Shown: positions 1-6,962 of the stretch, in pieces
Layout of the letters: each line of letters begins with the position of its first letter
How positions within the stretch are numbered: position 1 is the stretch's first letter
Origin: JAIVJN01 sp036732565
GTDB taxonomy: Bacteria; Acidobacteriota; Vicinamibacteria; Vicinamibacterales; UBA2999
Length of the DNA stretch: 14,739 nt
Reading direction: 5' to 3'
Assembly (NCBI GenBank): GCA_036732565.1
Contig: DAINCF010000138.1
Span: forward strand, 1 to 14,739
Notes under the pieces: generated by a model
Told to the model about the DNA's origin: nothing
What the model saw: only the letters and a program-made list of their open reading frames with translations
Databases searched by the model: none
Position numbers and translations under genes: made by a program

Positions 1-1
1 G

Positions 2-493
2 CCGAAGCTGAGCGAAGGCGGGAAGCCGGCCCCCACGAATGTTGAAAAGCCGCCGGCGCCGAAGCCGGCCGCCACGAATATTGAAAAGCCGGCCGCCACA
101 AGTCTTGAGACGCCTTCCAAGGATGCGTTCCTGGCGGAACTGAAGTCGAGCCGGCCAACCATCTACAATATGGTCGTCGCGCAGGCGTTTCGCATCGACG
201 TCGCGCCAACGGGCATCGTCTTCACGTTTCAACCGAATCAGAAAGTCCCACGTCAGAAGTGCGAAGATGAGCGCGGTTGGCTCGAGGGGACCGCGGAGCG
301 TGTCATGGGACGGCGCGTGCCAGTGACGATCGCGGTCCACGATGCCCCAGCCGCGAGCCCTGCGCCCGCGCAGGAGTCGAGGGGCGCGCCCTCCTCCGAA
401 GACGCCTTACGTCGAGAAGCCATGGCCGATCCCACTGTGCAGGCGCTCTTCGAGATCTTCCCGGTCGAGAAGACCCGGATTGAAGAGATGTGA
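2..493 (+). CDS. dnaX: DNA polymerase III subunit gamma/tau, C-terminal part (5' truncated by window)
   Basis: This open frame runs in from the left edge and stops with TGA at 491-493. The AAA clamp-loader core lies outside the window. What is visible is a Lys/Pro/Ala-rich linker (about the first 37 codons, with KPAPTNVEK and KPAATNIEK repeats), then a compact domain reading FLAELKSSRPTIYNMVVAQA...ITFxF-like...GWLEGTAERVMGRRVPVTI, then a tail ending in DPTVQALFEIFPVEKTRIEEM. The compact domain and the tail resemble the C-terminal region of acidobacterial DnaX proteins, where the tail typically reads ADPxVQ...FP...EEM. DnaX organises the clamp loader at the replication fork. ybaB starts 7 bases after the stop and recR follows, the classic dnaX-ybaB-recR order, which strongly supports the call. 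An internal ATG at 170 exists but is not a plausible start, because the frame and homology-like sequence continue upstream. Confidence 0.85.
   Translation, partial: PKLSEGGKPAPTNVEKPPAPKPAATNIEKPAATSLETPSKDAFLAELKSSRPTIYNMVVAQAFRIDVAPTGIVFTFQPNQKVPRQKCEDERGWLEGTAERVMGRRVPVTIAVHDAPAASPAPAQESRGAPSSEDALRREAMADPTVQALFEIFPVEKTRIEEM
23..111 (+). repeat. Three tandem copies of a ~26-bp repeat inside the dnaX linker
   Basis: Copies begin at 23, 62 and 86. Copies 1 and 2 (23-49 and 62-88) match at 25 of 27 bases. Copy 3 (86-111) is more divergent. Each has the core GCCGGCC-CCAC-(g)AAtnTTGA and is read in frame as KPAPTNVEK, KPAATNIEK or KPAATSLET. The core resembles the intergenic tandem repeat at 12435-12479 (CCCACGCGAGTnTTGC), which lies beside a GCCGGC palindrome, so this may be a dispersed repeat that became coding. 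A simple expansion of a Pro/Ala linker is the alternative. Confidence 0.6.
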
Positions 494-500
494 GAGGACG

Positions 501-800
501 ATGAACCCCCTAGAGATGATGAAGCAGGCGCAGGAGATGCAGGCCAAGCTGCAGAAGCAGATGGCCGATCTCACCATCGAGGCCACGGCCGGTGGCGGCA
601 TGGTCACGGTCGCGGTCAACGGCTACAAGCACCTGCAGCGTGTGACCATCGATCCCGAGGTCGTGTCGAAGGACGATGTCGAGATGCTTCAGGATCTCAT
701 CGTCGCTGCCGTCAACGATGCACATCGCAAGGTCGACGACGAGCTCAAGCGTCAAGTCGGTGGGCTGATGGGCGGACTGAACCTGCCCGGGCTGTCGTGA
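501..800 (+). CDS. ybaB: YbaB/EbfC-family nucleoid-associated DNA-binding protein
   Basis: This is a 99-residue protein starting MNPLEMMKQAQEMQAKLQKQMADL and ending GGLMGGLNLPGLS, the usual length and ends for the YbaB/EbfC family. An N-terminal helix rich in Met/Gln/Lys is followed by a small sheet (TIEATAGGGMVTVAVNGYKHLQRVTIDPEVV) and a long C-terminal helix (DDVEMLQDLIVAAVNDAHRKVDDELKRQVGGL). Family members are dimers that bind DNA and act as nucleoid-associated proteins. The start at ATG 501 is supported by GAGAGG at 492-497, which overlaps the dnaX stop, so translation may be coupled. A longer frame opening at 342 overlaps dnaX and is not needed. The position between dnaX and recR is conserved across many bacteria. 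Confidence 0.93.
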   Translation: MNPLEMMKQAQEMQAKLQKQMADLTIEATAGGGMVTVAVNGYKHLQRVTIDPEVVSKDDVEMLQDLIVAAVNDAHRKVDDELKRQVGGLMGGLNLPGLS

Positions 801-840
801 AGCCTGCCCTTTCTCGGCGGTTCGAGGCGGAGCTTCGCTA

Positions 841-1440
841 GTGTCGCTGCCGCTTTCCCTGCAGAACCTCGTCGATCACTTCCGCAAGCTGCCCGGCATC
901 GGCGCCAAGAGCGCACAGCGGCTCGCGTTTCACGTGCTGAAGACGCCGCGCGAGGACGCCGAGCGGTTGTGCGAGGCGATCCGCGAGGTCAAGGATCGGG
1001 TCACCTACTGCTCCGTGTGCACCAACATCACGGACGTCGATCCCTGCATGTTCTGCTCGGATTCGGGGCGCGACCGCCACGTGATCTGCGTCGTCGAGGA
1101 GCCGCAGAACGTCCAGGTGGTCGAGCGATCGGGCGGCTTCAAGGGCACGTATCACGTGCTGATGGGCGCCATCTCGCCGTTGCAGGGTGTCGGTCCCGAC
1201 GATCTCAAGATCAAAGAGCTGCTTGCGCGGCTCGAGCGTGAAGGCGTGACCGAGATCATTCTCGCCACCAATCCGACCGTGGAGGGCGAGGCGACGGCGA
1301 TTTACCTCGCCCGGCTGTTGAAGCCGCTCGGTCTGCGCGTGACCCGCATCGCGACCGGCATTCCGGTCGGCAGCGACCTCGAATACGCGGACGAGTTGAC
1401 GATGGGGAAGGCGATGGAAGGACGTCGCGAGGTCTCCTAA
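841..1440 (+). CDS. recR: Recombination mediator protein RecR
   Basis: RecR works with RecO (and RecF) to load RecA on SSB-coated single-stranded DNA in recombinational repair. The 199 residues match the usual length. Domains in order: an N-terminal helix-hairpin-helix (FRKLPGIGAKSAQRLAFHVL, about residues 14-33), a four-cysteine zinc motif (YCSVC...DPCMFC, Cys 57, 60, 69 and 72 by my count), a Toprim domain (VICVVEEPQNVQVVERSGGFKGTYHVL...NPTVEGEATAIYLARLL) and the C-terminal RIATGIPVGSDLEYADELTMGKAMEGRREV, which is highly typical. The start is GTG at 841, with a purine-rich GGCGGAG a few bases upstream. It lies 40 bases after ybaB in the same direction and is probably cotranscribed with it. 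Confidence 0.97.
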   Translation: MSLPLSLQNLVDHFRKLPGIGAKSAQRLAFHVLKTPREDAERLCEAIREVKDRVTYCSVCTNITDVDPCMFCSDSGRDRHVICVVEEPQNVQVVERSGGFKGTYHVLMGAISPLQGVGPDDLKIKELLARLEREGVTEIILATNPTVEGEATAIYLARLLKPLGLRVTRIATGIPVGSDLEYADELTMGKAMEGRREVS

Positions 1441-1448
1441 TCTCCGCC

Positions 1449-2108
1449 ATGCTGCCCGCCGTCTATCAACTGCCAGCTGCTGCGCTGCTCATCATCGGCG
1501 GGTTCGTCGCCTGTTTCTTCGGCTATCGATCGTTCAAGACCGTCCTCGGCATCTTCGGTTTCATCCTCGGCGCGCTCGCCGCGAGCTCGGTGTTCGGCGC
1601 GCGGGACACGCTGTGGATGGTGGTCGCCGCGCTCGTCGGCGGCGCGATCGGATCCATCATCCTGCTGGCGGCGTACTTCGTCGGCGTGGCGTTGATCGGC
1701 GCGGGTCTCGGTGCGCTGATCGCGAACCTGGTGTGGACGCGCATCGAAGGCGACCCGCATCCGTTCGTCGTGATTCTCTTCTCCGTGGCTGGCGCGCTGC
1801 TGGCGACGTGGCTGCAGCGCTACGTGATCATTCTCGGCACGGCCTTCGGCGGCGCGTGGACGCTCATTGTCGGCGCGCTCGCGGTCATGGGCGATCGTCG
1901 TCCGCTCGATGCCGCCGTCGCGGGCGATGTCTGGGTGGCGTATCCGACGAATCCCGCCCCCGGCGTGTGGTGGCTGCCGTGGGCCTGGCTGGCGCTCGGC
2001 GTGTTGGGCACGCTCGTCCAGTCGTTCGTGACCGCCGGATCCGGCGGCAAGGTCAGCCGTCCCCGCCTCAATCGCAGAAGGCGCGGAGCGCCATCCCGCG
2101 ACGACTGA
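1449..2108 (+). CDS. Multi-pass membrane protein, DUF4203-like
   Basis: This is a 219-residue, very hydrophobic protein with about six or seven predicted membrane spans. The clearest are AAALLIIGGFVACFFGY, TVLGIFGFILGALAASSVFG, LWMVVAALVGGAIGSIILLAAYFVGVALIGAGLGALIANLV, PFVVILFSVAGALLATW, YVIILGTAFGGAWTLIVGAL and WWLPWAWLALGVLGTLVQSFV. The C-terminus is basic (RPRLNRRRRGAPSRDD) and probably cytoplasmic. The early segment GxxxCFFGYRSFKTVLGIFGFILGAL fits the DUF4203/TMEM198-like pattern of a Gly-rich helical bundle, whose biochemical function I do not know. ATG 1449 follows the recR stop by 8 bases and no good ribosome site is adjacent, so it may depend on coupling to recR. It converges on the next gene with 5 bases between stops. 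Confidence 0.72.
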   Translation: MLPAVYQLPAAALLIIGGFVACFFGYRSFKTVLGIFGFILGALAASSVFGARDTLWMVVAALVGGAIGSIILLAAYFVGVALIGAGLGALIANLVWTRIEGDPHPFVVILFSVAGALLATWLQRYVIILGTAFGGAWTLIVGALAVMGDRRPLDAAVAGDVWVAYPTNPAPGVWWLPWAWLALGVLGTLVQSFVTAGSGGKVSRPRLNRRRRGAPSRDD

Positions 2109-2113
2109 TCGGA

Positions 2114-3421
2114 TCATCGCGCGCCGTCGTCCGGATGCCCTTCGAAGATCGGAAGACGCAGCGAATGCCTGACGGTGTGCCTTGCGATGTGCCGGCCGAG
2201 CGCGCGGCCGGCGTCGGTCGCATAGCGGAAGTGCCAGCCCAGACGGACGCGTGAGTCCGCACACTCCCGCGCGGCTGCATCGAAGTTGTCGAAGGCGCGC
2301 GTCGCCATTCCTGGCGGCGCGGTCGTCGTCTCCATCGTGAAGGACAGTTCGTCGCCAAACGCGTGCTCCAGGACGCCGAAGGACGCGGCGCAACCCGCGG
2401 CGTGAGCGGAGACGTACTCGGGGTGTGGCGGCGTTGGCCGGAGCGGTTCCCAATTGGGATCGGCGGCGGTGTGCCGATGGCCATCAACATCAGCCGCTCG
2501 AATTGCCGTGTATGGGCGCCAGTGGTTGTACGTGTACTTGGCGTCCCAGACCGCGATGTAGCCATCGAAGAGCACGATCCCTAGATGCGCGAACAGGCGG
2601 GCGGCCTTCCAGAGATGCATACCGCGATCGGCGACCAGCCGTCGCGCCAACCGGTTGACCGAGCCCTCCGCGAATTCCATCCACCAAACGGCGTAGGCGG
2701 CTTGATCGTCGGTGCGACGGGTGCTGTCGATCGCGCCGACCTCCTTGATCTCATTGAACGCCTGTGCGTAGGCCGCACTCTTCAGTGGGGGTGGTGGAGG
2801 CGGACGGAACTGGCCCGGAGCGGCAAGCACGAACGGTCTCGCGAGACGAAATCCCGGTTGCACGACGAAGCCGTCCCACGGCGGCGTGGTCTGATACTCG
2901 CCGGCACCGCTGCGAAATCGATACGTGCCCGGAAAGTCCCAGCCGTCATCAACGCGAGCCGCGAGCATCGCCGTTGCAGCGGCGTGCCCCAGCTCGACCC
3001 CTCTATCTCGCAGCACACCGGCCGGCACTTGACCGAGCCACACCGCAAGCTCGGCGGCTAACCTCGATTGCTGATCGGGATACTGCGCCACGAGCACGTC
3101 ATGCGCCGCTTGCGCTGCTGCGGCCACAGGGTGGGCGATCGCTCGCGCACCAGTGTAGGTGTAGCGCTCGTATACCGGAACGATGGCGTTCAGTGCGTCG
3201 TGCATGGCCACGTGCATCATGGCTAGCGCCCGCTGCCCCTTGAAGGTCAGGAACTGGTCTTCGGCAAAGGCAATGTCATAGGCGGTTTGGTTCCAGTCCA
3301 CGATGACCGCGGGCCTGGCGAGATCGTGCAGCTCAACCGCCGGCGTGGCGCTCCCGAGCAGCATGACCGACGCGGCAATCAACCCAAGGTGCGATCCTCG
3401 AACCCGGCTAGATAGCATCAT
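2114..3421 (-). CDS. Secreted vanadium-dependent haloperoxidase / PAP2-superfamily protein
   Basis: This is a 435-residue protein with a signal peptide (MMLSSRVRGSHLGLIAASVMLLGSATPA). It has the vanadate/phosphate-site motifs of the vanadium chloroperoxidase/PAP2 fold: K295-YTYNH-W-R302-P303, then V-S338-A339-H340, then S-R391-VRLGWH397. The K-to-R spacing (7) and R-to-H spacing (6) equal those of fungal vanadium chloroperoxidase, and His340 and His397 match its acid-base and metal-ligand histidines. The usual Gly of S-G-H is Ala. Such proteins oxidise halides with peroxide or, in phosphatase relatives, hydrolyse phosphoesters. The sequence does not decide which. The frame stays open to 3781, but that stretch is antisense to the regulator. 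ATG 3421 has GGAG 8 bases upstream and gives the signal peptide. It is divergent from the regulator at 3509. Confidence 0.85.
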   Translation of the reverse strand: MMLSSRVRGSHLGLIAASVMLLGSATPAVELHDLARPAVIVDWNQTAYDIAFAEDQFLTFKGQRALAMMHVAMHDALNAIVPVYERYTYTGARAIAHPVAAAAQAAHDVLVAQYPDQQSRLAAELAVWLGQVPAGVLRDRGVELGHAAATAMLAARVDDGWDFPGTYRFRSGAGEYQTTPPWDGFVVQPGFRLARPFVLAAPGQFRPPPPPPLKSAAYAQAFNEIKEVGAIDSTRRTDDQAAYAVWWMEFAEGSVNRLARRLVADRGMHLWKAARLFAHLGIVLFDGYIAVWDAKYTYNHWRPYTAIRAADVDGHRHTAADPNWEPLRPTPPHPEYVSAHAAGCAASFGVLEHAFGDELSFTMETTTAPPGMATRAFDNFDAAARECADSRVRLGWHFRYATDAGRALGRHIARHTVRHSLRLPIFEGHPDDGAR

Positions 3422-3468
3422 CTGCGTTTCTCCGCGGCCGATCGTCTTGCCAAGGGCACGGTAAGATC

Positions 3469-3496
3469 CTGAGGCGATTCTGAGGATGCGCTGAAA
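3469..3496 (+). promoter_or_regulatory. Candidate operator: three half-sites at exact 11-bp spacing
   Basis: CTGAGG occurs at 3469-3474 and 3480-3485, and CTGAAA at 3491-3496, so the half-sites start exactly 11 bp apart. OmpR/PhoB-type winged-helix proteins bind tandem direct repeats with an 11-bp period (the pho box is the known example, with CTG-starting half-sites). The gene starting at 3509 encodes such a domain. The site lies just upstream of its ribosome site (AGGAG, 3501-3505) and within the 87-bp divergent region, so it could control this gene, the haloperoxidase gene, or both. A possible -10 (TAAGAT, 3462-3467) would put the site at or after the transcription start, suggesting autorepression. 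Confidence 0.5.
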
Positions 3497-3508
3497 TCGC
3501 AGGAGACG

Positions 3509-6283
3509 ATGGGGAAGGCGAGTTGCGTGAGGTTCGAGCCGTTCCGCCTCGATCTGCTCGACGAGCGGCTGTGGCAGGGCGATGTGGCCATCCCGCTCGG
3601 ACAGAAGGGCTTCGGCGTCCTTGCACACCTCGTTGGCCACGCCAACCGGCTGGTGACGAAGGACGATCTGCTGGCGTCGGTGTGGCCTGACACCGCGGTC
3701 AGCGAAGCGGTGCTGACGACGGCGGTGCGCGAGCTTCGCCGCGCTCTGGGCGACAGCAGTCGCGCCCCACGTTTCATTCAAACGGTTTACGGGCGCGGCT
3801 ATCGGTTCATCGCGCCCGTAGTCGAGGCCATCGACAGCGCCATCTCAACGAGCGCACGCGAACGCGGCGGCCTCGTCGGCCGTGATGCGGAGATGGGTCA
3901 GCTGCGCGGATGGTTTGATGCCGCCCTCCAAAGTCGGCGACGCGTCGGGTTCGTCGCCGGCGAAGCGGGCATCGGCAAGACGTCCCTCGTGGAGGGCTTC
4001 GTTGCGGACGTCGTCGCGACCGCGGTCGTGTGGGTCGGTCGAGGACAGTGCATCGAGCAGTACGGCGCCGGTGAAGCGTACCTGCCGATCCTGGAGGCGC
4101 TCGAACGTCTCGGACACGAGCGTGATGTGCCTCTTGCCCAGACGTTTCAACGTCACGCTCCGAGCTGGCTTGGCCATCTGCCGCGTCTGGCGATGCAGGG
4201 AGTAGAGACATCCGCGGGGGTGCGGCCCGAGCGCATGCTGCGCGAGCTCACGCTGGCCGTCGAGGCGCTCACCATGAAGAGGCCCTTGGTGCTGATCATC
4301 GAGGACCTGCACTGGAGCGATAGCGCCACCCTTGCGTGGCTGGCCTCCGTCGCGCGTCGCCGCGAAGCCGCGCGACTGCTCATCGTGGCGACCTACCGTC
4401 CGGTCGAAGCCTTGATGGAGCCGACGCCTCTCCGCAACGTGCTTGCCGAGTTGCGACATCACCCGCAGAGCGGCGAGGTGGTGCTCGACGGTCTGTCCAG
4501 AGATGCCGTCCGCGAGTTCGTTCGACGCGAGCCTCACCCGACGGTGGAGCTCGAGCCGCTGGTCGACGTCCTGCATCGGCGTACGGGCGGCCACCCGCTG
4601 TTTCTCGCCGGCATCATCGATGAGATCGTCGAGCAGATGCGCGCGCCCCGCGCGGGGCAGACGGACGTCGATCTCGCCGAGATGGCGCACACGATGCCGG
4701 TGCACGTGTCGCAGTTCATCGAGCATCGATTCGAGCTGTTGTCGGATCAGGACCAGCGCATCCTCGAAGCCGGCAGCGTCGCCGGCGATTCGTTCTCCGT
4801 CGCCGCGGTCGAAGCGGCGACGGCCATGGCAGAAGAACGGATCGAGGCGCGGTGTGCGGTCTTGACGCGAGCGCATCGCCTGCTCGTGTCGGACGGTGTC
4901 GCGACATGGCCCGACGGAACACTGGCAGCGCGCTACAAGTTTCGCCACGCGTTGTTTCACGAGGCAGCCTACACGCGGATCTCGCCCGAACGGCGGGCGC
5001 GGCTCCATCTGCTGATTGGCAACCGTCTCGAAGCCGCGTACGGCCAGCGAGGCGCCTCGATTGCCAGCGAGCTGGGGGTGCACTTCGAGCAGGGCCGCGA
5101 TGCCGGCAAGGCAGTGTCGTACCTCGAGCAGTCCGCGCTGAACGCGCTTTCGCGATCCGCCTATGCCGAAGCGCATCGTCATCTGGCGCACGGGCTGGAG
5201 ATGACTGCTTACCTTCCTGAAGGGCGAGATCGCCTCCAGCGGGAAGCGACGCTGTCTCTGCTCCGGGCCCATGTCTTGGAGACTACGCGCGGGTGGAGCG
5301 ACCGGGAGGTCGAACAGTGCTTTGCGCGCGCGCGAACGCTTGGCGTCGCATTGGCGGACGAGCCACGCCTGCTCCAGTCGACGTGGGGGCTCATCGCCGT
5401 GAACATCGTACGAGGGGATCTCCTGAAGACGCGCGCGCTCTCGCGCGACATGCTCGCACTGGCGAAGAAGGGTCGGAACAACCTGTTTCGGATGGCTGCG
5501 CACGTGGAGCTCGGCGGGACAGCGCTGATGCTGGCGCGAGCGCGTACGGCTCGTCGACACTTCGATCTGGCAGGGGCGCTCTCAGGCCTCGGCCCGAATC
5601 GATCCACCATCGCTACGTTCGGCATGGACCTCGCGATCTTTGGCCGCATCTGGACCACGCATCTGATGTGGTACGAGGGAGACGCCGAGCAGGCACGGGC
5701 CGTCGCTGCTGACGTCCTGGCCGAAGCCGAGGCCACCGATCACGCGTTCACTCAGACGGTCACGTTGGCGTACGCGGCGATGCTCAGTCAGTTTCGGCGC
5801 GACTTCAACGAGCTGGATCGGCTCTGCGCCACCACCATCGAGCACGCGGCTGAGCACGGGTTTCCGTACTATCTCGCATGGGCTCGCGTGTTGCGGGGTT
5901 GGAGTCTCGTCATGCAAGGCGCCGGCGACGGCGCAGTGGCCGACATGAGACGCCATCTCGAGATGTTGCAGTCCATCGCCGGACTCCGACTCCCGTACTA
6001 TCGCGCGCTCTTCGCCGAGGCGTGCGGCCAGATCGGACGCGTGAACGAGGGGCTCCGAGCGATCGGTCGCGCGTTCGACGATGCGCGAACAATGGGCGAG
6101 CAGTGGTGGGCGCCCGAGCTCCATCGGACACGGGGCGAATTGCTGAGTCTCGTGGCGGACGACTCCGACGGCGAGGCGGAGCAGTGTGTCCGAACCGCGA
6201 TCGACGTCGCGTGCCGGCAGGGCGCCAAGGCACTGGAAGCCCGCGCCATCGCCAGTCTTTCCCGCATCGTCACTGCGCGATGA
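3509..6283 (+). CDS. OmpR-type winged-helix, AAA ATPase and TPR-like transcriptional regulator
   Basis: This is a 924-residue one-component regulator. Residues 8-104 form an OmpR/CadC-type winged helix (FEPFRLDLLDERLWQG...LLASVWPDTAVSEAVLTTAVRELRRALGD...FIQTVYGRGYRFIAPV). A LVGR motif at 122-125 opens an AAA_16-type NTPase with Walker A GEAGIGKTS (151-159) and Walker B LVLIIEDLHW (260-269), followed by a helical segment with FRHALFHEAAY. From about residue 530 to the end the sequence is helical and TPR-like (repeated Ala/Leu-rich helices such as YAEAHRHLAHGLEM and RTARRHFDLAGAL). No membrane span or signal peptide is visible, so it is probably cytoplasmic. Family logic suggests that a ligand bound by the TPR region controls ATP-dependent DNA binding; the ligand is unknown. 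AGGAG (3501-3505) supports ATG 3509. The nearest likely target is the divergent haloperoxidase gene. Confidence 0.9.
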   Translation: MGKASCVRFEPFRLDLLDERLWQGDVAIPLGQKGFGVLAHLVGHANRLVTKDDLLASVWPDTAVSEAVLTTAVRELRRALGDSSRAPRFIQTVYGRGYRFIAPVVEAIDSAISTSARERGGLVGRDAEMGQLRGWFDAALQSRRRVGFVAGEAGIGKTSLVEGFVADVVATAVVWVGRGQCIEQYGAGEAYLPILEALERLGHERDVPLAQTFQRHAPSWLGHLPRLAMQGVETSAGVRPERMLRELTLAVEALTMKRPLVLIIEDLHWSDSATLAWLASVARRREAARLLIVATYRPVEALMEPTPLRNVLAELRHHPQSGEVVLDGLSRDAVREFVRREPHPTVELEPLVDVLHRRTGGHPLFLAGIIDEIVEQMRAPRAGQTDVDLAEMAHTMPVHVSQFIEHRFELLSDQDQRILEAGSVAGDSFSVAAVEAATAMAEERIEARCAVLTRAHRLLVSDGVATWPDGTLAARYKFRHALFHEAAYTRISPERRARLHLLIGNRLEAAYGQRGASIASELGVHFEQGRDAGKAVSYLEQSALNALSRSAYAEAHRHLAHGLEMTAYLPEGRDRLQREATLSLLRAHVLETTRGWSDREVEQCFARARTLGVALADEPRLLQSTWGLIAVNIVRGDLLKTRALSRDMLALAKKGRNNLFRMAAHVELGGTALMLARARTARRHFDLAGALSGLGPNRSTIATFGMDLAIFGRIWTTHLMWYEGDAEQARAVAADVLAEAEATDHAFTQTVTLAYAAMLSQFRRDFNELDRLCATTIEHAAEHGFPYYLAWARVLRGWSLVMQGAGDGAVADMRRHLEMLQSIAGLRLPYYRALFAEACGQIGRVNEGLRAIGRAFDDARTMGEQWWAPELHRTRGELLSLVADDSDGEAEQCVRTAIDVACRQGAKALEARAIASLSRIVTAR

Positions 6284-6294
6284 CTCGGGCTTGA

Positions 6295-6300
6295 TATAAC
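6295..6300 (+). promoter_or_regulatory. Possible -10 element (TATAAC)
   Basis: TATAAC sits in an AT-rich pocket (TTGATATAAC) just after the regulator's stop in otherwise GC-rich DNA. No convincing -35 lies 16-18 bases upstream. It would drive transcription through the repeat array toward the exported protein at 6476, leaving a long leader. Weak call. Confidence 0.2.
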
Positions 6301-6302
6301 GT

Positions 6303-6452
6303 GGGGCAGGCCTGAAGGCCTGCGCTACGTACGGTTGCGTGCCGTCGGGTGGGCCTGGAGGCCTGCGCTACGTACGGTGGCGCCGCGTCGCGTTGGGCGT
6401 GCGCTACCTACGGTTCGGGCCGCGTCGCGTAGCGCAGGCCTTTAGGCCTGCC
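6303..6452 (+). repeat. REP/BIME-like palindromic repeat array
   Basis: The array contains a full palindromic unit at 6306-6323 (GCAGGCCT, GA, AGGCCTGC), then GCTACGTACGGT. A partial unit at 6352-6378 has GGCCT, GG, AGGCC, then TGCGCTACGTACGGT. A decayed unit at 6400-6414 keeps only TGCGCTACCTACGGT. A full unit in the opposite orientation lies at 6434-6451 (GCAGGCCT, TT, AGGCCTGC) preceded by CGTAGC. The two intact hairpins are therefore mirror-oriented ends, as in enterobacterial BIMEs. A spacer motif GCCGCGTCGCGT also occurs twice (near 6383 and 6419). No coding sequence fits here. It may also limit transcription between flanking genes. Confidence 0.8.
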
Positions 6453-6463
6453 ACAAGGGCCGT

Positions 6464-6469
6464 GTGGAG
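6464..6469 (+). promoter_or_regulatory. Ribosome binding site that fixes the start of the exported protein gene
   Basis: GTGGAG lies 6 bases before ATG 6476. The open frame could be read from GTG at 6464, but that GTG is part of this purine-rich site. Starting at 6476 gives a clean signal peptide (MRLMVCGALALSMLIPAMA), so 6476 is preferred. Confidence 0.65.
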
Positions 6470-6475
6470 ATTTCA

Positions 6476-6940
6476 ATGAGATTGATGGTTTGTGGCGCGT
6501 TGGCGCTCTCGATGTTGATCCCTGCGATGGCGCAGGAGCGCACGGCGCGGTTCCAGCGGACGGTGGAATTCTCGACGCCGAAGACGGTGAAGCTCGACGC
6601 GACGGTTGGTCCAGTGAAGATCACGACTCTGGAGTTCTCCGATCTCGGTCGAGGCTACGCCGGAGGCGGCATCGGCGCAAAAGTGCGCGGTGGAAACGAC
6701 TCGCAAGCGTCGACGACCGTGCGTTCGCGATTGACCGTCGACAACCCGTCAGACGACGAATGGCGGCTGACGCTGACGGTCGAGTTCCTCGACAAGAACG
6801 GCAAGACCATTGACAAGCTGACGAAGCAGAACGACTACGACGATGAAACCGCCACGTGGAACGTCGAACACTCGCTGCTCGAATATGTGATACCGATGAT
6901 TTCCCAGGTGCGTATTACCATTGAAGGTCGCGTGAACTAG
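6476..6940 (+). CDS. Small exported protein of unknown function
   Basis: This 154-residue protein begins with a typical signal peptide (MRLMVCGALALSMLIPAMA, cleavage expected before QERTARF). The mature part is about 135 residues, with alternating beta-strand-like sequence (TVEFSTPKTVKLDATVGPVKITTLEFSDL, STTVRSRLTVDNPSDDEWRLTLTVEFLDKNGKTIDKL) and a final YVIPMISQVRITIEGRVN. The pattern fits a small periplasmic beta-sandwich. The phrase LTVDNPSDDEWRLTLTVEFLDKNGKTID resembles domains that describe bound-water or modified-residue extracellular beta proteins, but I do not recognise a family and assign no function. It is 22 bases upstream of the PQQ-type dehydrogenase gene in the same direction, so the two are probably cotranscribed. 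The repeat array lies directly upstream. Confidence 0.75.
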   Translation: MRLMVCGALALSMLIPAMAQERTARFQRTVEFSTPKTVKLDATVGPVKITTLEFSDLGRGYAGGGIGAKVRGGNDSQASTTVRSRLTVDNPSDDEWRLTLTVEFLDKNGKTIDKLTKQNDYDDETATWNVEHSLLEYVIPMISQVRITIEGRVN

Positions 6941-6962
6941 CCTGCTGCCGAGGAGATCTGCC

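Noticed and set aside
814..840. GAGGCGGAGCTTCGCT before recR as another dispersed repeat
   Set aside because: Shares only AGCTTCG with the left-edge sequence on the opposite strand, too short to support; it more simply contains the recR ribosome site.
1437..2453. 338-residue minus-strand frame over the membrane protein
   Set aside because: Very Arg-rich, no domain, spans two real convergent genes.
3422..3781. N-terminal extension of the haloperoxidase frame to 3781 (120 more residues)
   Set aside because: It is antisense to the start of the regulator, has an Arg/His-rich random composition, and the signal peptide with a ribosome site begins at 3421.
3845..5560. 571-residue minus-strand open frame inside the regulator gene
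   Set aside because: Its composition (Arg/His/Gln-rich) and lack of any domain mark it as the antisense shadow of a GC-rich gene.
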